Assembly: GCA_018334495.1 (NCBI GenBank)
Contig: JAGXLV010000009.1
Coordinates: 1-63,143 of the forward strand
Source: Oleiphilaceae bacterium
GTDB lineage: Bacteria > Pseudomonadota > Gammaproteobacteria > Pseudomonadales > Oleiphilaceae
DNA: 63,143 nt
Direction: 5' to 3'
Shown here: positions 43,982-51,859 of the stretch, in pieces
How positions within the stretch are numbered: the stretch's first letter is position 1
Layout: the number at the start of each line of letters is the position of its first letter
Program-made: the position numbers and the translations under genes
Notes under the pieces: model-generated
The model's input: only the letters and a program-made list of their open reading frames with translations
Told to the model about the DNA's origin: nothing
Database searches by the model: none

Positions 43982-44527
43982 ATGAACAGGATACCGGCTC
44001 TTATTATTGCAATGACGGCCCTGACTGTGGCGGCTGCGCCCGCAATTGCGGATATGTACAAGTCAGGCGGTGGCAACCTCTATGCCGGCGCCAACTACAC
44101 CTTTGTTGATGTGGATGTTGATAACGGCGGTAGCGCGGATCTTGGCACCCTTTCAGGCAAAGTTGGCGGCTACATCACGCCTTATTTCGGCCTTGAGGCC
44201 CGCGCCGGTTTTGGTGTGGACGATGACAGAATCGGTGCCGGCACCGACCTCGAAGCCGACAACTTCTTTGGCGGCTACGCCACGGTCAATGTTGTCAACG
44301 AATCGCCGTTCACCCCCTATGGCATTATCGGCTTTACCCGTTATGAACTCGAAAGCAGTGGCTTTCAGGATTCCAGCGATGAGGACGAATCGGGTTTGTC
44401 TTACGGCATTGGCGCTAATATGGTCATTAACGAAACCCTCTCGGGAAATCTGGAATACATGCGCTATCTTGATGAAGACGATTTCGTCATTGATGGCATC
44501 GGCCTGGGTTTAACCCTCAACTTTTGA
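43982..44527 (+). CDS. Outer-membrane beta-barrel protein (porin-like)
   Basis: 181 residues. A signal peptide (MNRIPALIIAMTALTVAAAP, cleaved after AIA near residue 23) leads to eight likely beta strands of an OmpA/OmpX-size barrel, rich in aromatic and glycine residues (NLYAGANYTFVDVDVDN, LSYGIGANMVI), ending in F as outer-membrane barrels do. No peptidoglycan-binding domain. Role unknown, perhaps envelope integrity. AAAAAGGAAG lies just before the ATG. Ends at a GC hairpin. Confidence 0.88.
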   Translation: MNRIPALIIAMTALTVAAAPAIADMYKSGGGNLYAGANYTFVDVDVDNGGSADLGTLSGKVGGYITPYFGLEARAGFGVDDDRIGAGTDLEADNFFGGYATVNVVNESPFTPYGIIGFTRYELESSGFQDSSDEDESGLSYGIGANMVINETLSGNLEYMRYLDEDDFVIDGIGLGLTLNF

Positions 44528-44533
44528 TGCATG

Positions 44534-44554
44534 CGGGGCCTGGGCCCCGTTTTG
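44534..44554 (+). terminator. Terminator after the outer-membrane protein gene
   Basis: CGGGGCC (44534-44540) and GGCCCCG (44543-44549) pair around a tight loop and are followed by TTTTG. The DNA repair operon starts only 25 nt later, so it needs its own promoter or partial read-through. Confidence 0.65.
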
Positions 44555-44578
44555 CGTTCAGGCAGAGGCAGACAACAA

Positions 44579-45052
44579 GTGGACAAGTTTCTTGAGGCGG
44601 CGATAGCTCAGGCCAGAGCGGGCCTGGCAGAGGGGGGCATCCCGATCGGCTCGGTGTTGGTTCTGGACGGCGAAATCCTGGGCCGCGGCCACAATCGCCG
44701 GGTGCAACAGGGCAGTGCGGTCCTGCATGCGGAGATGGACTGCCTTGAAAACGCCGGTCGCCTGACTGCGGCCGATTATCAACGCGCCACGCTTTATTCC
44801 ACCCTGTCGCCCTGCGATATGTGCAGCGGCGCGGTGCTTTTATACGGTATCCCCAAAGTCATTGTCGGCGAGAACCACACATTTCGTGGTCCCGAAGAGT
44901 ACCTCCGCGCCCGCGGTGTGACACTGGAAGTGTGGGACAACCCGGAATGCCGGTTATTGATGGAAAGCTTCATCGACCAGAGCCCCGAGCTCTGGCATGA
45001 AGATATTGGCGTTGACGCAGAGAAAGCGAATGGACCGGCCAGTCAAGACTGA
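44579..45052 (+). CDS. Nucleoside/cytosine deaminase
   Basis: 157-residue zinc deaminase from GTG 44579 (a longer frame from 44531 runs across the terminator and is unlikely). HAE at 50-52 and PCDMC at 78-82 supply the zinc ligands and catalytic glutamate. The motif order (LHAEMDCLENAGR, TLSPCDMCSGAVLLYGI) resembles yeast-type cytosine deaminase (Fcy1) and not the tRNA adenosine deaminase TadA. It overlaps the MGMT gene by 23 nt, forming a base-handling operon with MGMT and AlkB. Confidence 0.85.
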   Translation: MDKFLEAAIAQARAGLAEGGIPIGSVLVLDGEILGRGHNRRVQQGSAVLHAEMDCLENAGRLTAADYQRATLYSTLSPCDMCSGAVLLYGIPKVIVGENHTFRGPEEYLRARGVTLEVWDNPECRLLMESFIDQSPELWHEDIGVDAEKANGPASQD

Positions 45053-45557
45053 AATTCTGCATTTTGCCCGGGGCTCCTGTTCCATCGGGAAGGTGTTGAC
45101 TGCGGTCAGTGCCAGGGGTGTCGTCCTGGTCATGATGGCTGATGATGCGGAATCCCTGACCCGGGATCTGCCCGGCTTCTTTCCCGGGGCCGAAATGGTG
45201 CAGGATTCCCGGAGAAATTCGGGCTATGTCCTCGGGCTCGTCATCGATCTGATCGAGGGCCAGGGTGAAGGAGCAGCCCTGGATTTGCCGCTGGATCTCC
45301 GTGGCACCGACTTCCAGAAACGGGTCTGGCGGGAGCTGCAAAAGGTGCCCGCCGGCGAAACAGTAAGCTATGCCGACATGGCCGGGCGGATCGGCGCACC
45401 CAGGGCCTTTCGTGCTGTTGCCGGCGCTTGCGGTGCCAACCGCCTGGCGGTGATCGTACCCTGCCATCGGGTGGTGGCGAGCAACGGCAAGCTTTCGGGG
45501 TACCGGTGGGGTGTGGAGCGCAAACAGTGGCTGCTTTCTCGCGAGGCTCGAGTGTGA
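45030..45557 (+). CDS. Methylated-DNA-protein-cysteine methyltransferase
   Basis: 175 residues (start ATG 45030; another ATG at 44997 is possible). A single-turnover repair protein that takes methyl groups from O6-methylguanine. The C-terminal Ada/Ogt fold has TDFQKRVWRELQKVPAGE, YADMAGRIG, RAVAGACGANRLAV and the acceptor C145 in VPCHRVV. The N-domain (1-85) is divergent. Stop TGA overlaps the GTG of alkB by 4 nt (GTGA), so translation is coupled. Confidence 0.93.
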   Translation: MDRPVKTEILHFARGSCSIGKVLTAVSARGVVLVMMADDAESLTRDLPGFFPGAEMVQDSRRNSGYVLGLVIDLIEGQGEGAALDLPLDLRGTDFQKRVWRELQKVPAGETVSYADMAGRIGAPRAFRAVAGACGANRLAVIVPCHRVVASNGKLSGYRWGVERKQWLLSREARV

Positions 45558-46198
45558 CCCTGGATTTATTTCAGCAAGGCGGCGTCGGGGCTGAGCAACT
45601 GGCTTCTGGCACAAGCCTCCTGCATGGCTTTGTGTCCGACCAGGCCGGGGCACTGCTGGCGGATATCGCTCGGGTGGAAACCGAGGCGCCTTTTCGGCAA
45701 ATGGTCACGCCCGGTGGCCATTCCATGTCAGCCTTCATGACAAACTGCGGCCCCCTGGGCTGGACCACCGATCGCAGCGGCTACCGTTACACATCTTGCG
45801 ACCCAGTGACCGGCAGACCCTGGCCGGCGATGCCTGAAGGTTTCCGCGCTCTGGCCCGCGAAGCGGCGCAAAAGGCCGGTTACCCCAATTTTGACACAGA
45901 CGCCTGCCTTATTAATCGTTACCTGCCAGGCAGCCGCATGGGCCTGCATCAGGATCGGAACGAGCAGGATTATGGTGCCCCCATTGTGTCGGTATCACTT
46001 GGTCTGCCCGTTGTGTTTCTTTTTGGCGGCCTGCGGCGGAATGACAAGCCCTTGCGCCTGACACTGAATAACGGCGATGTACTTGTCTGGGGTGGGCCGG
46101 ACCGCCTGCGATACCACGGCGTGAATACCCTCAAGCCCGGATGCCATGAATTGACCGGCAACTGTCGCATCAATCTGACTTTCCGCAAGGCCTCCTGA
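45554..46198 (+). CDS. alkB: DNA oxidative demethylase AlkB
   Basis: 214 residues from GTG 45554. Fe(II)/2-oxoglutarate dioxygenase removing alkyl groups from 1-methyladenine and 3-methylcytosine. Fe ligands H132, D134 and H188 (LHQDRNE and YHGV), 2OG arginines R205 and R211 (CRINLTFR). SVSLGLPVVFLFGGLRRND is near-identical in style to E. coli AlkB. Coupled to MGMT, so two alkylation-repair routes are produced together with the deaminase. Confidence 0.95.
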   Translation: MTLDLFQQGGVGAEQLASGTSLLHGFVSDQAGALLADIARVETEAPFRQMVTPGGHSMSAFMTNCGPLGWTTDRSGYRYTSCDPVTGRPWPAMPEGFRALAREAAQKAGYPNFDTDACLINRYLPGSRMGLHQDRNEQDYGAPIVSVSLGLPVVFLFGGLRRNDKPLRLTLNNGDVLVWGGPDRLRYHGVNTLKPGCHELTGNCRINLTFRKAS

Positions 46199-46245
46199 CC
46201 CGGTCCTTGGCACTCTGTCTGTCGGGTGTGGTCGGCTTGGCCTGA

Positions 46246-46908
46246 TCAAGAAGGGTGAGTGACCGGCAGGTGCCCGGTTTTCACCCAGATAACGGTTTCT
46301 TCGTCCACGAACGGATGATGCTGGCTCAGGTGCGGGCTGCGCATCCAGGTGCCGGCCGGATAACGGCCATACTCATCGCAGAATTCGCCACTCAGAACCA
46401 GAATTTCCTCGCCGCCGAAATGACGGTGGGGTTGAAAACGTTCCCGTGCGGGCCATTTCACCAGGGCGACATGCTCGTGTTCGAATGCGTGCAGAGGCAT
46501 CACTTGCAGGCCGCCGTGTCCTGCGCGCCACTCGGCACTGGAGGTGTCTATTCGAACCGTTTCGCGGTCGGCCTGGTCAAACTGGTGAAGTTTCACCAGC
46601 AGTGTGCAGCCCTCTTCACTGAAAGGCGCATGGCCGCTGCCCGGCGGGTTGCGCAAATACATGCCGGGGCCATAATCGCCGTTTTCATCGGAAAAAACGC
46701 CCGTCAGCACGAGGATTTCCTCACCCAGCGGGTGTTCGTGCCGATTGAATCGGGCGCCCGGCTCATAGCGCACAATGCTGGTGGCATGACCGCGCTCCGC
46801 ATCTTCCCGGGCCAGTGGCTTGCGGCTGACACCGCCGGAGGGACTGGGTTGCCATTGCAGTGTGTGGGTGTTCAGAATCACCTTTTGAGTGAAATCCATA
46901 TTGAGCAT
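46246..46908 (-). CDS. Tandem cupin protein (ChrR-type)
   Basis: 220 residues made of two cupin folds. The first has H57, H59, E63 (RHEHPLGEEILVLTG) and a later His; the second repeats the same text with H161, H163, E167 (PHRHFGGEEILVLSG). This is the ChrR/cupin_7 style, but with no N-terminal anti-sigma domain, so it is likely a metal-binding enzyme or sensor. TGGAG lies 8 nt before the ATG. The FemAB-like gene ends 21 nt upstream on the same strand. Confidence 0.85.
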   Translation of the reverse strand: MLNMDFTQKVILNTHTLQWQPSPSGGVSRKPLAREDAERGHATSIVRYEPGARFNRHEHPLGEEILVLTGVFSDENGDYGPGMYLRNPPGSGHAPFSEEGCTLLVKLHQFDQADRETVRIDTSSAEWRAGHGGLQVMPLHAFEHEHVALVKWPARERFQPHRHFGGEEILVLSGEFCDEYGRYPAGTWMRSPHLSQHHPFVDEETVIWVKTGHLPVTHPS

Positions 46909-46929
46909 CGTTCACTCCAGAGTTTGCGG

Positions 46930-48090
46930 TTAATTTTCCTGACGAAAAGGCAGAGCCTCTAATGCGGCCTGGTGATAGGCCCTGGTCTGGGCCCGTTCCT
47001 GCTGGCAAAAATCCCTCAGGGCATCGGTAAAGCCCGGATGTTCCACCCAATGCCAGGAGTGGGTCAGCTGGGGTTCGAAGCCCCTGACCAGTTTATGCTC
47101 GCCCTGGGCTCCGGCGTCGAAACATTTCAGGCCGCGCGCAATGGCAAGCTCGATCCCCTGGTAGTAGCAGGTTTCAAAATGCAAATGGTTATATTCCTCC
47201 AGGCAGCCCCAATAGCGGCCATAGAGCGTATCGTCGCCCATGAGAAAAAGCGCGCCGGCGATCATCTTGTCGCCGTGCAGGGCCATGGTCACATGCACCT
47301 GATCCGGCTGGTTCGCCACCAGGGCGCTGAAAAAGGCCAGATTCAGATAAGGTCGCTGACCCCGTTTGAGGTAGGTGGCCTGATAAAACACATAAAACGC
47401 CGACAGTACCTGCTCGGGCAACGCCCTGCCGGGAAACTGGGCAAAATGAATGCCTTGCTCGGCGACCTGACGGCGTTCCTTGCGAATGGACTTGCGTTTG
47501 CGGGAAGTCAGCACGTCCAGAAAGCTGTCGAAGTCCGCATAATGGCGGTTAAACCAGTGAAACTGGCAGCCCAGGCGGTGCAAGTGGTCGGTTTCATTGA
47601 ATACAAGCCGATCCTGTTCATCAGGGAACAGCAGATGCCAGGAATGCGCGTTGGTCTTTTTGGCAACATCATCCAGAGCCGCGACCAGTGCTTCAGGCTG
47701 CAATTGCGCCCGGAAGTCGCCGTCCAGCAATAGGCGGCCGCCGGTTGACGGCGTGAAGGGCACGGCAATCAACAGCTTTGGATAATAAGGCAGTCCGTAA
47801 CGCTGAAAGGCATCGGCCCAGGCCCAGTCGAAGACGTATTCGCCCATGGAGTGATTCTTAAGGTAGGCCGGCGCCACGCCCACGACCTTGTCTCCCTGGT
47901 AAAACGCCAGATGAGACGGCGTCCAGCCGGTTGCCGCCGTGGTGCAGCCGCTGGTTTCCAGAGCCAACAGGAAACTGTGCCGCAAAAACGGGTTACCGGT
48001 GCCGGCAAAGCCATCCCAGGTGGTCTCGGGGATTTCACTGATCGAGTCGATGGTTTCAATTCGAAAGCCTGATGTGCCGGGTGGGGCCAT
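46930..48090 (-). CDS. GNAT/FemAB-like acyltransferase (COG3146)
   Basis: 386 residues. The sequence LAFYQGDKVVGVAPAYLKNHSMGEYVFDWAWADAF and later RKRKSIRKERRQV and GLKCFDAGAQGEHKLVRGFEP are typical of the COG3146 family, annotated as peptidoglycan biosynthesis/recognition or GNAT proteins. Soluble. Substrate unproven. Same strand and only 21 nt from the cupin gene, so likely an operon. Upstream (right) lies repeat copy C. Confidence 0.82.
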   Translation of the reverse strand: MAPPGTSGFRIETIDSISEIPETTWDGFAGTGNPFLRHSFLLALETSGCTTAATGWTPSHLAFYQGDKVVGVAPAYLKNHSMGEYVFDWAWADAFQRYGLPYYPKLLIAVPFTPSTGGRLLLDGDFRAQLQPEALVAALDDVAKKTNAHSWHLLFPDEQDRLVFNETDHLHRLGCQFHWFNRHYADFDSFLDVLTSRKRKSIRKERRQVAEQGIHFAQFPGRALPEQVLSAFYVFYQATYLKRGQRPYLNLAFFSALVANQPDQVHVTMALHGDKMIAGALFLMGDDTLYGRYWGCLEEYNHLHFETCYYQGIELAIARGLKCFDAGAQGEHKLVRGFEPQLTHSWHWVEHPGFTDALRDFCQQERAQTRAYHQAALEALPFRQEN

Positions 48091-48558
48091 TATCCAATTG
48101 CACTCCTGAAGGAACGAGTTGCCCTCTAGATTACGTCAAAATCCGGTGGGCGATCACCCGTCGGGACATAAATGCTGAGAATCTGATCTCTGAAAAATGT
48201 ATGAAATGGGTGTTGGAACGACCCGAAGCGAGTCATATAGGAAAATTCAGCTTTTGGGGCGTCCGTGCCTTTGCCTGGTTTTACTTTGGTGCGGGCTCGG
48301 AAGCCGGAGCCTTTTTCACGGAGACGCCCGTAAATACATCCATGTAGGGCTCGGGCGCAGCCATCCATGGCTGCTCACGCTCCGTGAAAATGGCTCCGGC
48401 TTCCGCGCGTCCAACCCCATCAGGCGGCCTTGGCTAAGCCATTTTTTTGTCCGTGTCCGTCCGTGGTTTTTAAAGCTTTGAAGCCCCGATGGACGAGCTG
48501 AGCGATTCACGATTTTTTACCATGTTAGACTGTCCGGATCTGTTTTAGGGAGTTTGAT
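48091..48558. other. Gene-free divergent region holding repeat copy C
   Basis: Apart from the repeat, no convincing gene. Two frames that translate the repeat (48126-48368 minus, 48197-48481 plus) are artefacts of its palindromic sequence. TGGC-TAA-GCCA followed by seven T (about 48430-48447) is a weak terminator-like stem. Confidence 0.45.
48295..48408 (+). repeat. Structured dispersed repeat, copy C
   Basis: Arms 48295-48323 and 48380-48408 are complementary at 27 of 29 positions. The 56-nt core is 48324-48379. TACATCCATGTA (48335-48346) and GCAGCCATCCATGGCTGC (48357-48374) are nested or adjacent hairpins, and CGCCCG/CGGGCG (48325-48330 with 48352-48357) can close the first. Same orientation as copy A, and core closest to copy B. 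Confidence 0.85.
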
Positions 48559-48627
48559 ATGCACAATGGCGTGTTGCTGGTGGCGGCTGAGGAATATCGG
48601 CGCCTGGATTCGGGTGGCCGCCCGTGA
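48559..48627 (+). pseudogene. 22-codon remnant, perhaps of a response regulator
   Basis: ATG 48559 to TGA 48625-48627 encodes MHNGVLLVAAEEYRRLDSG plus GRP. Its stop overlaps the kinase GTG start (48624) as a regulator-kinase pair would, and VLLV...EEYRRL resembles the first strand of a receiver domain without its acidic residues. A deletion that removed the rest of a regulator would leave this. Short, so chance is possible. AGGGAG lies about 10 nt upstream. Confidence 0.35.
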
Positions 48628-49781
48628 AAAATATCCGCCTGCGTTTTTCTTTATTCTGGCAGATGCTGCTGGTTCTGTGGCTGGCCCTGATCATTGCCGT
48701 CATAGCCGGCCACCTGATGGTCCATTACTTTGCCGATGCCATCGCCGGCATTCATCCGTTGAACTGGTCGCCCGGTGGGCTTGATCCGGGTGAGAGCACG
48801 GCCTTTTACCCCGTCATCGCCCTGGCGCCGGGACTGGTGATCATGACTCTGGTGAGCTGGTGGTGGACGAGGCGGGTGTCCGCGCCCTTGCGCCAGATGG
48901 AAACAAGGGCTTACGCCATAACGGATGGTGATATGCCGGCAAACGGGCCAGGTGCTCTTGACGAGCGCCGTGATGAAATTGGTGCCCTGAGTCGCGCATT
49001 CAGTACCCTGGCCGCCCAGGCCGGGGCCAATCGGGATCATCAAAGAACCCTGCTTCGGGATCTCTGTCATGATCTTGTTATCCCATTAAGCCGCCAACGC
49101 AAAGCCATCGAGCTGGCCGACGACGGACTGGATCAGAGCCGCTCGCTGGACGCTGTGCTGCGCCAGAACCGGCGCATGGAAGTGATGACCGATCAGGTTC
49201 TGACACTTTATCGATTGGCGGAGAAAGGCTCCGATATTGCCCGGGAGCCGGTTAACCTGGTCAGGATGACGCACCGTGTATTGCAGGATGCCACTGAATA
49301 CGCCGAGCAGCGGGGTGTCGACTGCCGCTTGAACGTGGCGCCCCAGTGTCGCGCAATGACGGTGCTGGGCGATCCAGGACTGCTGCACCGCGCGTTGGAC
49401 AGCGTCCTTCAGAATGCACTGGACCGGACGCCGCCCGGCCAGTCGGTGGTTCTGACCGTATCGGAGCACACGGGGCCTGACAGGCAGCGGCTATCGTCTC
49501 ACAGCAAAAAAGACAGCGGTCCGCGACGTCACGTCAGGCACATACGCTGTGACATCAAAGACTCGGGCCCCGATGTTGATGAAGCCAGGCTCGACACTCT
49601 GTTTGAACCCTTTGCCCGGGAAACCGGCGCCGGAGCAGGCCGGGGTTGGGAGCTGGGGCTGGCGACTGCCGCCAATATAATGCGAAGCCACGATGGCGGG
49701 GTTGTGGCAGAGCAGGTGCCCGGCGGTGGCCTTGTTGTGTCACTGGTCTGGCCGGTGTTTACCGAGTCGAGCCTGGGATGA
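48624..49781 (+). CDS. Sensor histidine kinase, orphan and partly degenerate
   Basis: 385 residues from GTG. Two membrane helices (about 9-33 and 62-82) frame a short periplasmic loop; HAMP (83-135); H-box HDLVIPL with H149; N-box LQNALD with N264; G1 DSGPDVDE (313-320), where the usual glycine is D; G2 RGWELGLA. A duplicated KDSGP (296-300 and 312-316) suggests an internal insertion. The response regulator expected upstream is missing. It may still bind ATP, but signalling is doubtful. YigZ overlaps by 4 nt. Confidence 0.78.
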   Translation: MKNIRLRFSLFWQMLLVLWLALIIAVIAGHLMVHYFADAIAGIHPLNWSPGGLDPGESTAFYPVIALAPGLVIMTLVSWWWTRRVSAPLRQMETRAYAITDGDMPANGPGALDERRDEIGALSRAFSTLAAQAGANRDHQRTLLRDLCHDLVIPLSRQRKAIELADDGLDQSRSLDAVLRQNRRMEVMTDQVLTLYRLAEKGSDIAREPVNLVRMTHRVLQDATEYAEQRGVDCRLNVAPQCRAMTVLGDPGLLHRALDSVLQNALDRTPPGQSVVLTVSEHTGPDRQRLSSHSKKDSGPRRHVRHIRCDIKDSGPDVDEARLDTLFEPFARETGAGAGRGWELGLATAANIMRSHDGGVVAEQVPGGGLVVSLVWPVFTESSLG

Positions 49782-50383
49782 GTCAATATTATCCGGTGCC
49801 GGCCGGTTGTCTGACCCGGGAAACGGAGGTCAAAAAAAGCCGGTTCATTGCCCGGATTGCGCCCGTCGCTGACAGGGCCGATGTACGCCGGTTACTGGCC
49901 GAGGCCCGTACCGAGTATCCGGATGCCCGTCATATCTGCTGGGCCTATCAAATCGGTCGCCCCGGTGCCGCCCTCGAGGCGGCCATGAACGACGACGGCG
50001 AGCCCTCGGGAACTGCGGGCAAACCCATTCTCGGTGTGATCCAGCACAAGGATATGGGCGATGTCCTGGTGATCGTTATCCGTTATTTTGGTGGCGTAAA
50101 ACTCGGTGCCGGTGGTCTTGTGCGAGCCTATGCGGGTGCGGCTGAAAGTGTCTTGTCGGCGGTTGACCGAGTCACTCGGCCGGTATTGATTGGCGCCAGC
50201 CTGAGCCTGTCTTTTGCCCAGGAGCAACCATTAAGGCACTGGGCCGCTCAACACGACGCCCTAGTGGAATCCGTGGGGTACGACACGGGCGCAACCGTGC
50301 AACTCCAGGTGCCGGAAGACCACTGGCGGGCTCTGGTGTGTTTTTGTCAGGCGCAAGGCATACGTTACCATTCGCAGAGATAA
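49778..50383 (+). CDS. yigZ: YigZ/IMPACT family protein
   Basis: 201 residues from ATG 49778, overlapping the kinase stop (ATGA). The IMPACT/UPF0029 N-domain has ETEVKKSRFIARIAPV, AYQIGRPG, NDDGEPSGTAGKPIL and VIVIRYFGGVKLGAGGLVRAY, then a C-terminal DUF1949 domain. Role uncertain; in eukaryotes IMPACT acts on translation control. Coupling to the kinase gene may be accidental. Confidence 0.9.
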   Translation: MSQYYPVPAGCLTRETEVKKSRFIARIAPVADRADVRRLLAEARTEYPDARHICWAYQIGRPGAALEAAMNDDGEPSGTAGKPILGVIQHKDMGDVLVIVIRYFGGVKLGAGGLVRAYAGAAESVLSAVDRVTRPVLIGASLSLSFAQEQPLRHWAAQHDALVESVGYDTGATVQLQVPEDHWRALVCFCQAQGIRYHSQR

Positions 50384-50460
50384 TGCGGCCCCTGGTGGTT
50401 CAAGCGGCTGGCACTGCGCGTATACTGGATATATTAGTGACCATTGCGGAGAGTTCAGTC

Positions 50461-50985
50461 ATGCATGTTTTGATCCTGCCCCTGATAGTGCTGATGCTGA
50501 CAGGTTGTGCCAGCACAGTGATGACCGACTATGATAGCGCCGTGCCGTTCGAGCAATACGACACCTGGGCTTTTGCGCCGGAGGAAATAAGAACCAACGC
50601 GATGTCGCTGGACTCTTCCCGCCTTGAAGCGGCCATCAAACGGGTCCTTGAAGGCAGAAACCTGCGCAGGGCCCCGGCTGAAGAAGCCGACCTGTGGGTC
50701 ACCTATGGTATCGAGGAGGTAGAGCGCCTTGATACCAGCGGCTTTAGCTACGGGCTTGGGCTGCACCGGGGCCTGTTCGGATTTGGTGTTGCGACACGAC
50801 CGCCGATCCGCGAGATTCAGGAAGGTCAGGTGGTCCTGGAGCTGATCGATCCGTCGATGGATCGTGTGGTTTGGCGGGCTTCCAGCAATAAACGTCTCAA
50901 CGAAGGGATGTCACCTGACCGGCGGCGTGAGCTGATCAACGAAGTGGTGGTGGATATGTTTGAAAAATATCCGCCGGGCACCTGA
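50461..50985 (+). CDS. DUF4136-type lipoprotein
   Basis: 174 residues from ATG 50461. A short signal with lipobox LTGC (C16), then STVMTDYDSAVPFEQYDTWAF and a C-terminal SNKRLNEGMSPDRRRELINEVVVDMFEKYPP, the DUF4136 pattern. Probably outer-membrane or periplasmic-facing lipoprotein, function unknown. A longer in-frame start overlaps yigZ and is not used. GGAG lies 9-10 nt upstream. DUF2007 begins 5 nt after it. Confidence 0.8.
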   Translation: MHVLILPLIVLMLTGCASTVMTDYDSAVPFEQYDTWAFAPEEIRTNAMSLDSSRLEAAIKRVLEGRNLRRAPAEEADLWVTYGIEEVERLDTSGFSYGLGLHRGLFGFGVATRPPIREIQEGQVVLELIDPSMDRVVWRASSNKRLNEGMSPDRRRELINEVVVDMFEKYPPGT

Positions 50986-50990
50986 GCGTT

Positions 50991-51344
50991 ATGAGCTGGG
51001 TCACCGTTGGTCAGTACACGTTACCCTTCGAGGCGCACCTGGGTAAATCGCGTCTCGAATCCGAAGGCATTACCGCAATAGTGGCGGACGAACACACCAT
51101 CAGCATGCAGTGGATGCTTTCCGATGCCCTGGGCGGTGTCCGGTTACGGGTGCAGGAAGAAGACCTGTCACGGGCGGAAGCGGTTCTGGCAGAAGACCGT
51201 TCCGATCTCGTTGAAGAATCCCGCTCCGAGCCGGTTGCGGATCAGTGGCGGGAAGAGCCCGGGCTCAGGCTCTCGCCACTGGCGGGCGAGAAGCGCAAAC
51301 GGGGGTTCTTCGCGGCTTTGCTGGCTTTCTTTATTGGCTCCTGA
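50991..51344 (+). CDS. DUF2007 protein
   Basis: 117 residues. Typical GQYTLPFEAHLGKSRLESEGI start, WMLSDALGGVRLRVQEED core and a tail ending in a hydrophobic FFAALLAFFIGS segment that might be a membrane anchor. DUF2007 is called a putative signal-transducing domain. Only 5 nt after the lipoprotein, so co-transcribed. Confidence 0.78.
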   Translation: MSWVTVGQYTLPFEAHLGKSRLESEGITAIVADEHTISMQWMLSDALGGVRLRVQEEDLSRAEAVLAEDRSDLVEESRSEPVADQWREEPGLRLSPLAGEKRKRGFFAALLAFFIGS

Positions 51345-51375
51345 ACGTTGCTGCATTTAACAAGCGGAGTCCATC

Positions 51376-51732
51376 ATGAAAAATAAATCCGTAGGCGGGC
51401 TGGTATTCTCAACCGACCAGGGCCGGATGTGCCCGGGCTGCGGCAAGCCGGTCGCTGAGTGCGCCTGCGCCGCCCCCGAACGTCCCGCTGGCGATGGCAT
51501 TGTCCGGGTCAGTCGTGAAACCAAGGGCCGCAAAGGTAAGGGTGTCACCCTGGTGACAGGGGTCCCGCTCGACGAAAAAGAACTCAAGGCCCTGGCCAAA
51601 AGCCTTAAGGCCAAATGTGGCACCGGCGGTACCGTCAAAGACGGCGTCATCGAGATACAGGGCGACCAGCGCGACCTTCTGGTGCCACTGCTGGAAGCAA
51701 AAGGCTGGACCGTTCGGCGCTCCGGCGGCTGA
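51376..51732 (+). CDS. yciH: SUI1/YciH translation-initiation factor-like protein
   Basis: 118 residues, bacterial eIF1 homologue. An N-terminal segment has a zinc-like CPGCGKPVAECAC, followed by the SUI1 domain (GKGVTLVTGVPLDEKELKAL, CGTGGTVKDGVIEIQGD, VPLLEAKGW). It acts in start-codon fidelity in E. coli. 31 nt after DUF2007 on the same strand. Confidence 0.92.
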   Translation: MKNKSVGGLVFSTDQGRMCPGCGKPVAECACAAPERPAGDGIVRVSRETKGRKGKGVTLVTGVPLDEKELKALAKSLKAKCGTGGTVKDGVIEIQGDQRDLLVPLLEAKGWTVRRSGG

Positions 51733-51859
51733 CCCCCGCGGATTCCGGCCATTCATTGATCGTAAAGCACCCCCTGGTCGTACCTCTTTGCGAAATGGCG
51801 TCTCTATCGTCGGGCGATGCAGCGGCGTGCGGGGTTTCAGGTCAGACAGGAGGACATGA

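Noticed and set aside
25316..48408. REP element mobilised by a RAYT transposase
   Set aside because: GTAG does occur in the core, but the elements are over 100 nt, with long variable arms. No transposase gene is in the window, so not proven; kept only as an alternative.
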